From: Acidobacteriota bacterium
GTDB lineage: Bacteria > Acidobacteriota > Terriglobia > UBA7540
Reading direction: 5' to 3'
NCBI GenBank assembly: GCA_003171295.1
Contig: PMYF01000185.1
Location: forward strand, 2,456-17,618
DNA: 15,163 nucleotides
Positions 1-7,400 of the stretch are shown one piece after another. The notes under the pieces are model-generated. The model saw only the letters and a program-made list of their open reading frames with translations, was not told the origin of the DNA and did not search any database. The first letter of the stretch is position 1, and each line of letters begins with the position of its first letter. Made by a program: the position numbers and the translations under genes.

Positions 1-936
1 CACGGGGGTGAACGCTTCGCCGCCTCGGTGGTGATGGATGATGAGGTGGAAAAGGAAATCCAGCACTGCGTGGAACTGGCTCCGCTGCATAACCCCCACA
101 ATCTGCGGGGCTATTATGTGGCGCGCAAGGTCATGCCCCAGGTGCCGCAGGTGGCGGTATTCGATACGGCGTTCCATCAGTCCATGCCGCCGCGCGCCTA
201 CGTGTACGGGCTCCCTTACTCGTACTACCGGCGCTACCGGATCCGGCGCTATGGATTTCACGGGACCTCCCACCGCTACGTGGCCTTCCGTTACCGGCAG
301 ATCTTTGGGAAGGCGCGCGAGGACGTAAACCTGATCAGCACGCATCTGGGCAACGGGTGCTCGGTGACGGCAATTGAGAAAGGGCACTCGGTGGACACGT
401 CCATGGGTTTCACGCCTCAGGAGGGCCTGGTCATGGGCACGCGCTGTGGCGATATCGATCCAGCCGCACTTCTTTACATCATGTCGAAAGATGAATTGAC
501 GTTGCATGATATGTCAACATTACTAAACAAGTTTTGCGGGCTCTACGGAATCTCCGGTGAATCGAATGACATGCGGGAGTTGATTGCGGCCGCCGCCAAA
601 GGTGACGAACAGGCCAAACTGGCGATCGAGGTGTTTTGTTATCGGGTTAAGAAATACATTGGCGCTTACAGCGCCACGCTGGGACACGTAGACGGCCTTA
701 TCTTTACCGGCGGAATAGGCGAGAATTCACCTCCGGTGCGTGCCCTGGCCTGCGAGGGGCTCACGGAACTGGGAATCCAGATCGACCCGGAGCGCAACCA
801 GGCGGTGGTGGGCAAGGAAGGAGAGATCTCAACGCCAGCGAGCCGCATCAGGGTGATGGTGATTCCCACCAACGAAGAGCTTCTCATCGCACGCGACACA
901 TTCCGCGCGGTGCGTGGCCTGCCGCTGCCGCATTAG
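1..936 (+). CDS. ackA: Acetate kinase, 5'-truncated by the window edge
   Basis: Cytoplasmic enzyme that interconverts acetate plus ATP with acetyl phosphate plus ADP; it is the last step of acetate fermentation or the first of acetate activation. The frame is open from base 1 and begins inside the conserved HGGE motif, so about 90-100 N-terminal residues of a roughly 400-residue family are missing. The Arg of the usual HRVVHGG motif lies just outside the window. Visible ASKHA-kinase signatures are the FDTAFHQ segment (catalytic Asp), HGTSHRYV (phosphoryl-site His), HLGNGCSV, MGFTPQEGLVMGTRCGDID (catalytic Arg region), FTGGIGEN (nucleotide site) and IPTNEE near the C-terminus (metal-binding Glu). 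The stop is TAG at 934-936. No second gene follows closely on this strand, and I see no convincing terminator. Family assignment is essentially certain; the true start is not visible. Confidence 0.96.
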   Translation, partial: HGGERFAASVVMDDEVEKEIQHCVELAPLHNPHNLRGYYVARKVMPQVPQVAVFDTAFHQSMPPRAYVYGLPYSYYRRYRIRRYGFHGTSHRYVAFRYRQIFGKAREDVNLISTHLGNGCSVTAIEKGHSVDTSMGFTPQEGLVMGTRCGDIDPAALLYIMSKDELTLHDMSTLLNKFCGLYGISGESNDMRELIAAAAKGDEQAKLAIEVFCYRVKKYIGAYSATLGHVDGLIFTGGIGENSPPVRALACEGLTELGIQIDPERNQAVVGKEGEISTPASRIRVMVIPTNEELLIARDTFRAVRGLPLPH

Positions 937-1080
937 AACCAGTGCAGGAGGCAGCGCTTTCTCAAGCTGATTTCAAATCTTCCGTCCGGGCGGCCAGACG
1001 GCGTCGGCGCTTGCCCGTGGCCGCGACGGCATGTTTCAACAACCTGTTAGCGAAGTTTCACCTCAGACTGGTGATCCGTG

Positions 1081-1213
1081 ATCCCTCACCCGGCCCGCTA
1101 TGCGGTCCGCCCTATTGCGCATGGGGGAGAGGGCTGCAAATGGTTCGCGAGCATGGTATTTCAGCCCTCTCCAAGGGGAGAGGGTGGTCGCCGACGGCGG
1201 CCGGGTGAGGGGT
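1081..1213. repeat. Hairpin-rich intergenic repeat (REP/MITE-like) with inverted ends
   Basis: The ends form an inverted repeat: 1081-1095 (ATCCCTCACCCGGCC) against 1199-1213, matching at 14 of 15 positions. Inside, 1126-1136 (GGAGAGGGCTG) pairs perfectly with 1162-1172, and the stem extends with AAAT/ATTT after a one-base bulge. The 3' part of the same arm (1165-1172, CCCTCTCC) can instead pair with 1177-1184 over a 4-nt loop, so the two hairpins exclude each other. There is no coding capacity. From memory, CCCTCACCC/CCCTCTCC palindromes recur between genes in several high-GC genomes, which suggests a mobile, non-autonomous repeat. Whether it has other copies in this genome cannot be seen here. 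Confidence 0.7.
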
Positions 1214-1236
1214 CTTGCGTCGCCAAGGCTTCGGCA

Positions 1237-1259
1237 AACTTGACTCAAATAGTCAAGTT
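1237..1259. promoter_or_regulatory. Perfect 9-bp inverted repeat, candidate operator/promoter of the GH35 gene
   Basis: AACTTGACT (1237-1245), a 5-nt spacer CAAAT, then AGTCAAGTT (1251-1259) is a perfect palindrome centred about 60 bp before the GH35 start codon. Its left arm contains TTGACT (1240-1245), a 5-of-6 match to a -35 box. The hexamer 17 bp downstream, AATATC at 1263-1268, is a poor -10. The stem is AT-rich and lacks a T-run, so it looks more like a dimeric-repressor site than a terminator. The regulator is unknown. Confidence 0.45.
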
Positions 1260-1309
1260 CCGAATATCAAACCTGCTAGCCTGCAAACCCACGAACTAAG
1301 GACGGATGA

Positions 1310-3586
1310 ATGGACAGGAGAAGCTTTAACAGGATTGTTGCTCTGAGCGGCGCCGGCAGTGCCCTCAACCTGAAGTCTTCTCTCGCGGCGGCAGCACATG
1401 CTGAGTACGGTCAAGCAGCCCCAGCGCAAGGCGCGAGTCCCGTTTTTGTCCCCCTGCAATTCGACAGCCTCAGCTACCGGGTCAACGGAAAACCCACCTA
1501 CCTGTATTCCGGCGAGTTCCACTACTTTCGCGTCCCCAAAGCGGATTGGCGGCGGCGCATGGAGCTCTTCAAGGAAGCGGGTGGCAACTGTGTGGCGACA
1601 TACATCCCGTGGTATTTGCACGAGCCCGAAGAAGGCAAGATTATCTTCGGCGGTGAAAGCGGAGTGCTGGATTTCGAGGGTTTCCTGCGTACCGCGCAAG
1701 AGGTTGGCTTGTATGTGGTTGCCCGTCCCGGGCCCTATCAGTACACCGAAATGAAATACGACGGGCTGCCGGGCTGGCTTTGCGAGAATTACCCGGAACT
1801 TCGTGCGCAGAATATAACCGGCCAGCCCTTCCGGGTTGCCTCCGTTTCTTACGTCCACCCCTTGTTCCTGGAGAAGGCGCGGAAGTGGTTCGACCGCGTA
1901 GCGCCGATCATTGCCGCGCACACCGTTTCGCGGGGCGGCCCCATAGCCCTCACGCAAGTCGACAATGAATTGGCGGGTGTTCACATGTGGTATGGCACGC
2001 TGGATTACCACCCCGTTTCCATGGGGTTCGGGAACCCGGAGGGCCGCTATCCGCGTTTTCTCCACAAGCGCTATGGCAATCTTGCGGCATTGAACGGCGC
2101 CTACGCCACCAACTTTGCGGATTTCGAAGATGTTAAGCCCATTCTGCCCTCGGATGGGGCTCACGCGCCAGAGGTTCGCAGGGCGAAGGACTATTTTGAC
2201 TTTTACCTGGGGATGATTGGGGAATATGCCGGGATCCTGGCCGGATGGCTGCGCAACCAGGGCGTGGATACGCCGCTGATTCACAATTCCGCCGGCCCGT
2301 CCATGAATGCCCTGTTTCTCGAGACCGTGGAGACGCTGGGTAACAAGACCTTCCTGCTGGGTTCCGACCATTACTACAACCTGGATCAGAGTTGGCCGCA
2401 GAACAATCCCACGCCGCAGTATGCGCTGAACGTTTTTTGCTCGTTGGAAATGCTGCGCTTGATGGGCTATCCCCCGACGGTGCTGGAAATGCCCTCGGGG
2501 AGTGCCGCCGACTGGCCGCCCGTTATGCCCTCGGATTGCAAAACCTGCTATTGGACCAATCTCGCTTTGGGGATGAAGGCCAATAACTACTACATCTTTA
2601 CTGGCGGGCCCAACCCGCCAGACGCCGGCACCACGACGGACCTCTACGACTACGGCGCGCCCATCGGGGCCAAGAACGAGGTGCGCGCGCTCTACGGCGT
2701 GCAGAAAGAACTGGGGAACTTCCTGAAGAAGGCGACGTGGCTGGAAGAAAGCGAACGCGCGAGTGATTGCCGCTTCGCGCTGGATTTTGAGTACGCACGC
2801 GCCGACCAGTACTGGAAAAACCGCGGGGAATTCCTCCTCAGCAGCGCCGAGGCCTGGGACTTCTTCCGCAAAGGCGCGCTGACCACGGCGCTCTGCGCGA
2901 GCCTGTCGCCCGTTTTTTGCGACCTGCGCAAAGACGACTGGATCGCGGATAAAAGCACGCCGCTGATCCTGGTTAGTTCTTCCAGCCTCGCCGCCGCGAA
3001 GCAGGAACGAGTGGTGCGATTTCTTAAAGCGGGCGGCAAAGTGCTGATCGCGCCCGTCATTCCCGTTGTCGATGAGAATCTACAGCCCTGTGCGCTGCTC
3101 AGTGATTTTCTGGGCAGCCCCAGGCTCGAACGCAACCCGGACGCCTTCGCGCGCGTCACTGTCCTGGACGTCGCGAATATTCTCGACAACGGCGAAAACT
3201 ATTTCACGCACGATTTGCCGGCTGCAGCCAGGGCGCTTGGCAAGGACGAGCACACGGGCCGAGTCCTGGCCTGGGAACTTACGACCCCAGGCGGCGGGCA
3301 AGCCATCTTCCTGGGATTCCGCTGGTTACATGCCATGCGGGAGCACACTCGGATGTTGGAGTCGCTTATGGTGCGGTTGGGGCTCGCGCGGCGCGTGGAG
3401 TGCGCGAATCCGAATGTATGGACATCGCTGCGCACGGCGGGGAATCACTCCGCGCTGTTCATCATGAACCTGCTCTCTTCACCCCAGGAGGCGGAAATCA
3501 GTTGCCGCCGCGCCAGCCCAGGTGGATTACTGAACACCGGCCACCACAGCCTTGAACCGATGAGTGTAAAGTACGTGGAGCTTTAA
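1310..3586 (+). CDS. Tat-exported GH35-type beta-galactosidase-like glycoside hydrolase
   Basis: Probably removes terminal beta-galactosyl residues from oligosaccharides outside the cytoplasm; the exact substrate cannot be read from sequence. The 758-residue protein starts with a twin-arginine signal (MDRRSFNRIVAL, then a small/hydrophobic stretch to about residue 31), so it should be exported folded. Residues about 50-465 form a GH35 barrel: YSGEFHYFRVP (66-76), TYIPWYLHEPEEG (97-109), ARPGPYQYTE (138-147), and GGPIALTQVDNEL with likely acid/base Glu220. Glu393 in VLEMPSG is the likely nucleophile, followed by NYYIFTGG and YDYGAPIG. Residues about 540-690 resemble the glutamine-amidotransferase-like domain of bacterial beta-galactosidases. 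The start ATG follows AAGGACGG with 4-5 nt spacing. Motif variants (VDNEL for the usual VENEY; EMPSG for EF..GW) hint at altered specificity. An isolated gene, possibly controlled through the palindrome at 1237-1259. Confidence 0.88.
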   Translation: MDRRSFNRIVALSGAGSALNLKSSLAAAAHAEYGQAAPAQGASPVFVPLQFDSLSYRVNGKPTYLYSGEFHYFRVPKADWRRRMELFKEAGGNCVATYIPWYLHEPEEGKIIFGGESGVLDFEGFLRTAQEVGLYVVARPGPYQYTEMKYDGLPGWLCENYPELRAQNITGQPFRVASVSYVHPLFLEKARKWFDRVAPIIAAHTVSRGGPIALTQVDNELAGVHMWYGTLDYHPVSMGFGNPEGRYPRFLHKRYGNLAALNGAYATNFADFEDVKPILPSDGAHAPEVRRAKDYFDFYLGMIGEYAGILAGWLRNQGVDTPLIHNSAGPSMNALFLETVETLGNKTFLLGSDHYYNLDQSWPQNNPTPQYALNVFCSLEMLRLMGYPPTVLEMPSGSAADWPPVMPSDCKTCYWTNLALGMKANNYYIFTGGPNPPDAGTTTDLYDYGAPIGAKNEVRALYGVQKELGNFLKKATWLEESERASDCRFALDFEYARADQYWKNRGEFLLSSAEAWDFFRKGALTTALCASLSPVFCDLRKDDWIADKSTPLILVSSSSLAAAKQERVVRFLKAGGKVLIAPVIPVVDENLQPCALLSDFLGSPRLERNPDAFARVTVLDVANILDNGENYFTHDLPAAARALGKDEHTGRVLAWELTTPGGGQAIFLGFRWLHAMREHTRMLESLMVRLGLARRVECANPNVWTSLRTAGNHSALFIMNLLSSPQEAEISCRRASPGGLLNTGHHSLEPMSVKYVEL

Positions 3587-3620
3587 GGCAGGACGGCAGC
3601 ACCCGACACCCCAGCGTGCA

Positions 3621-3710
3621 TGGCGGAGAGGGTGGGATTCGAACCCACGTCACGATTACTCGTGAACACGCTTTCCAAGCGTGCTCCTTCAGCCACTCGG
3701 ACACCTCTCC
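3621..3710 (-). tRNA. tRNA-Ser(GGA)
   Basis: A complete class II tRNA of 90 nt reads on the minus strand from 3710. The acceptor stem GGAGAGG (3710-3704) pairs with CCTCTCC (3631-3625), followed by discriminator G and an encoded CCA (3623-3621). The anticodon loop is TTGGAAA with anticodon GGA at 3676-3674, which reads UCC and UCU serine codons. The long variable arm has a perfect 6-bp stem (TCACGA, loop GTAA, TCGTGA), diagnostic for tRNA-Ser, and the T-loop has the usual GGTTCGAATCC. An extended -10 promoter lies about 75 bp upstream. Confidence 0.97.
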
Positions 3711-3783
3711 GTGGCCTCACGCCGCTAGAGCGCCTTCGAACCGCACGCCCCACTCTGCATTTCAAAATCGCGGCAACCGAATC

Positions 3784-3792
3784 AGTATAGCA
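3784..3792 (-). promoter_or_regulatory. Extended -10 promoter for tRNA-Ser
   Basis: On the minus strand this reads TGCTATACT, a TGn extension followed by a 5-of-6 -10 hexamer. The hexamer 17 bp further upstream (TGGCCG) is only a weak -35, which an extended -10 can tolerate. Transcription would begin near 3777, giving a leader of roughly 65 nt before the mature tRNA. The promoter lies between the tRNA and the composite repeat at 3835-4384. Confidence 0.45.
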
Positions 3793-4053
3793 TCGGGAGA
3801 CGGGACCGGCCAGAAGGGAAGTGAGAGGCCTTATCAGGCTGCGGGAAAACGCTTCCATGCTGTCATCCTGAGCGTAGCGAAGGATCTCGCTCTGTGCATT
3901 TCCGTGGGAATACGAGATTCTTCGTCGCCTGCGGCTCCTCTCCAGAAACTCGATGGATTACTCGTTTCCGTTGAGCAATTTAGGCCGAGCGGACCGGAAG
4001 GCGTTTTACGTGCTTCTTGCGCCCCCAAAACGTCCTCGGCACTGTCCATCCTT

Positions 4054-4270
4054 GATCCCCGCAGGGGATCGATTGAGTAGCCGGGGGCAACGCCCCCGGA
4101 AAACGCGCCCCCTACAAGGTCCGACCCTGAAAGGGTCGAATCCGGGTGGCGTCGCACCCGTCCTTCCTTCCGCGGCTCAGGGTAATGCGACCCCTTCAGG
4201 GTCGGGGAACGAGCGTGGCGCTTTCCGGGGGCGGTGCCCCCGGCTACTTTCTTGTGCCCTTGCAGGGCAC
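4054..4270. repeat. Array of seven short hairpins arranged as one large inverted repeat
   Basis: Hairpins in order: H1 4054-4070 (GATCCCC/GGGGATC), H2 4081-4099 (CCGGGGGC/GCCCCCGG), H3 4122-4138 (CGACCCT/AGGGTCG), H4 4143-4160 (CGGGTG/CACCCG), H5 4188-4204, H6 4225-4243, H7 4254-4270 (GTGCCCT/AGGGCAC). H5 is the reverse complement of H3 with one difference, and H6 is the reverse complement of H2 with one difference. Spacers match too: exactly 10 nt between H1-H2 and H6-H7, both containing AGTAG in the same orientation, and 22 versus 20 nt between H2-H3 and H5-H6. H4 lies close to the dyad. Sequence and spacing therefore show a designed-looking palindrome of palindromes, not a chance GC-rich patch. 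Confidence 0.75.
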
Positions 4271-4320
4271 GAAAGACCTACCCTTCAGCCCTACCCCGCG
4301 GTCCCCGTTTCTGACATCAC

Positions 4321-4343
4321 GGATAGCCGCCCTTTGGCTATCC
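4321..4343. repeat. 8-bp perfect hairpin next to the right end of the composite element
   Basis: GGATAGCC (4321-4328), a 7-nt loop and GGCTATCC (4336-4343) form a perfect stem that stops two bases before the right terminal inverted repeat of the element at 3835-4384. It is not part of the mirrored hairpin series and has no visible partner at the left end. On transcripts reading through from tamB it would fold before the larger array. Confidence 0.5.
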
Positions 4344-4460
4344 ATGCTCAGAATGACAGTCCCAACGGGTTTTTCCGCAGCCTGTTTTGGCCGGAGGCGC
4401 CGAAGGCCGGAACGGCCGCGAAATCATAACCCCGGATTGCCGTGGTTCCTGAAGATATCC

Positions 4461-4486
4461 GCCCCCCTTCGGTTGTGACCGGGGGC
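4461..4486 (-). terminator. Possible weak transcription terminator after tamB
   Basis: On the minus strand, 7-32 nt past the tamB stop codon, a GC-rich stem can form between GCCCCC (4461-4466) and GGGGGC (4481-4486), with an inner GGT/ACC pairing. No T-run follows, so it is not a textbook intrinsic terminator. The larger hairpin array at 4054-4270 could serve as the actual end or stabiliser of the operon transcript. Confidence 0.25.
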
Positions 4487-4492
4487 GCCAGT

Positions 4493-7400
4493 TCACTTGA
4501 AGCGCCGCCGGAACCTGAATTCAATTCCGAAGATTCCGTTCTGGTCTCGGATGCCGAGCATCGAGACGTTATCACTGACGGCCCACTCGAATTGAATGAT
4601 GCGGTACTGCGAACTGGAAGTATTGGTGACATAAGTTAGAGTGATGTCGCGGGTGACTTGCTGCTCCACGGTGACGCGCGCCCCGGAGCCGTAACCGGGC
4701 ATGCCGACGTTGGGGTCGATCTTAATGCGGCTGACGCCGAACAGATGCTGGACGCGGCCCGTGACTTGGCTGGAAAGGGCTTCGGAAAGGATAGCACTGG
4801 CGCCGACGGAGCGCGTGGGGTTGGTGCCGGCGGTGGCGAAGGCGCCTTCCTGCTTCACATACCCGAGCGCCAGCAGTGAAAGGACGTCGGCCGTGGGCAG
4901 GGGAGGGTCAGAGCGATACGCCAACTTCAAGCGCTCGAAGGGGCCGGAGATGTCGAGGGTCAGTTCGTAACGCTGCACGCGGGTCACCGCCTGCAGGTCC
5001 AGGAAGGCTTGCGTGCGGAAGGGGTTGGGCAGGCTGATGTCGCCGCGCACGAGCGTATAGCGGTTTCCCCGGAATACCCCCTCGCCACTGAGGAAATGGA
5101 TGCTGCCCACCTGGGCCGGATTCGCCAGGGTTCCCTGCAGGTGAAGGTCGATGTCGCCCACCAGGCGCAAGTCGGGTGTCTCCACCCGGACGGGGGGAGC
5201 GGAAGTCACGCGCACGTTCAGACGAATCTTCGACGCCAGGGGCGAAGCGACGCTGCCCGGTTGTTCTTCAAAAGGATTAGCAGATTCAATAATCCTTGTT
5301 ATGAAATTAACTCTCTCATTCACAAACATCTGGCGGATGATCAAATCGCCTTGCAGTTGTCCGCGCTCGGAGTTTCCCGCCAGGCGCAGATTGCCGTCGA
5401 GGACAGACGTGAAATTGGGCGGATAGGGGACCCGGACCTGGTTGAAATCCGCGTGCAGGTCGTAGCGGGGATTCTCCTGGAGGGTCAGGGACCCGCCCAG
5501 GTTAATCGTGCCCCCGCCGCTCAAGCCGCGCAGGGACCGAATGACGGCGCGCTCGCCCTCGAGCTGAATGCTTCCCTGCAGATTGCTGAAGCGGAACGGC
5601 AGCCCCTTATAGTCCACGCTCACATCCTGCACGTCCAGCGCGCCGTTCAACACGGGCCGGGTGGGCGTGCCGGTGAGGCTGAGACGGAGCACTGAGCGGC
5701 CGGTTGCCTGCAGGTTAGGATCGAGCGCGGCCAGCAGCGTGGCGTCGGCCTGGCCCTCCGCACTCAGCCCCAACGTCACTCGCTCGGCGAAACGCACCGA
5801 GCCTTGGATGGCGAGTTCCGTGGAGGGGCCGCGCATGACGAAGCGGCTGAGGGTCAGGGTGCCCCCCGAGTAGTGGAGATCGATCGGCTGGTCGTTCTTC
5901 CACTGCAGGCTGGGGAAGTTCACCGCCAGATCGCGGGCCTGGGCCTGAAGATCAATTTTCGCGGGCTGGCGCAGAGGACCTGCGACCTGGAAGGTCCCGC
6001 CCACGGTGACGCGGGCGGCGAATTCGTGACTGAAAAAGGCACGGATCCAGGGATCGACCCGCACATCGGAGTACTGGCCTTCAATCTTGAGCGGCCAGTC
6101 CCCCGCCGCAGTCGCGCGGGCGCTCAGGTGCAGGGTACCGGCGGGACCATGGTCTTCTCCTTCCAGCCGCAGTTGTTGGTGCTCACCTTCGATCACGCCA
6201 TTCAACTCCCCCAGCGGCGTGCCTCCCACACTCAGGCTACGGATGTGCCAGGTGCCGTGTAGCTCGAAGGAGTCCGGTGTGCCTTGCCCATGCGCCTCAA
6301 AGCTGAGACGACCATCGAGCGCAGCTTTGGGAAGCATTTCGGGTGCAGCCAACGTCAGGTGGGCGATCTCAGCCGGGCGGATGTCGAAGCCCTGCAATTG
6401 ACCCGAGGCGAAACGGCGCCCCGGGTCCAGAGTGAAGTCGCCACTGAGGCGTCCGTGCCCCTTGGTCAATTGCATGCCTTCCAGTTTCCAGACCGTTTGC
6501 ACAATGCGCAGTTGCGCCGTAAGAGAATCAAAGGGCTCCTCAGCGATGGCGCCGTCGTCGATCCGCAACACCCCGCTGCCCGTCAGGCTGGAGGCTGTGC
6601 CCTCCACATTGACGCGGCCACTGACGAGGCCACGGACAGGGAAGTTGGCGTTGAGCGCGGCCTTCAGACCCTCGAGGGGCGTGCGCTCGGCCTGCGCGGA
6701 GAGCCGCAGATGGGAATCAGGTGCTACCCGCCAGTCCTTGAGCTCCACGGAAGCGCTGAGATCGAGCGAGCTTTTTTCGCGCTCGATTCGCCCAGAGGAA
6801 ATCTGCAGGGAGCCGGGGCTGAGCGCGATGGTGGTGGTGAGCCTGTCCCAAGTCCAGCCGTGATACTGGAAGCGGCCCGTCTGCAGCCGGCCTTCCAGAG
6901 AGGGTTGGGTGTAAGTACCCGCGAGGCGTCCGGAAAATTCCACGGGAGACTCAATGACCAGGGGAATGCCTTCGGAGGTCGTCGCCAGCGACTGCAAGAG
7001 AGGCCGCCATTCTTCAAAGTCGGTGGTGACGAGCCTGAGGGAGAGGGGCAGCGATGAGCGGGAGGGCTCTGCGCGCCCGATGAGAGCCCCCTGCGCGGAA
7101 AGCGTGGAATGTGGTGTTTGAAACTGGGCCTGGGCGAGTTCGAGAGTCCAGCCACGTTCATCCTGCAGCGTTCCGCGCGCGAAGCCATTTATGGGAAGCA
7201 GATTGCGGGGCGCGCTGGCCGGGGCGTGGAAAGTGAGGTCAAAGGTTGCCTTCAACCTTTCCAACCAACCGGACCAGGTGGCGCTCAGGGTGCCATCGAT
7301 GGCCCCGATAGGATGTATGGAATTCGTCAGGAGACGCGCCGGAGGCACGGCGCGCAGCGCGTCTTCCAGCCGCAATTGGTGCAGTTGCGCACTCAAGTGG

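Larger units (their letters stand above)
937..1309. other. Intergenic region between ackA and the GH35 gene
   Basis: This 373-bp gap holds two structured pieces described separately: a dispersed-type inverted repeat at 1081-1213 and a perfect palindrome at 1237-1259. The first 140 bp show only a weak 5-bp stem (982-986 with 997-1001) and no T-run, so I do not call a terminator for ackA. An open frame at 942-1208 crosses the repeat, has no ribosome-binding site or recognisable protein features, and I take it as non-coding. Confidence 0.7.
3835..4384. mobile_element. Non-autonomous repeat element with ~39-bp terminal inverted repeats
   Basis: The left end 3835-3873 and the reverse complement of 4346-4384 have the same length (39 nt) and match at about 30 positions. 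The outer CAGGCTGCGG and the inner CTGTCATCCTGAGC (CTGTCATTCTGAGC on the right) are the conserved blocks. A further GGCC appears symmetrically outside both ends (3827-3830, 4389-4392). Just inside the left end, 3879-3889 (GAAGGATCTCG) pairs with 3913-3923 at 10 of 11 positions. The middle is filled by hairpins (see 4054-4270). There is no transposase, so if mobile it was moved in trans. I do not see a clear target-site duplication. It lies about 100 bp past the tamB stop and about 40 bp upstream of the tRNA-Ser -10 box. Confidence 0.6.

Noticed and set aside
982..1001. Possible terminator after ackA
   Set aside because: Only a 5-bp stem with a large loop and no T-run; it is too weak to call.
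942..1208. 88-codon open frame after ackA
   Set aside because: It crosses the palindromic repeat, has no ribosome-binding site and a composition with no recognisable protein features.
1253..2371. 372-codon antisense frame over the GH35 gene
   Set aside because: It is fully overlapped by a strong GH35 coding sequence; long antisense frames are common in GC-rich DNA and it shows no domain features.
3616..4080. 154-codon frame through tRNA-Ser and the repeat element
   Set aside because: It is antisense to a clear tRNA and then runs through hairpin repeats, so it is not a gene.
4054..4343. Possible CRISPR array
   Set aside because: The repeats are short, self-complementary, differ from one another and occur in inverted pairs; there are no constant direct repeats, no unique spacers and no cas genes.
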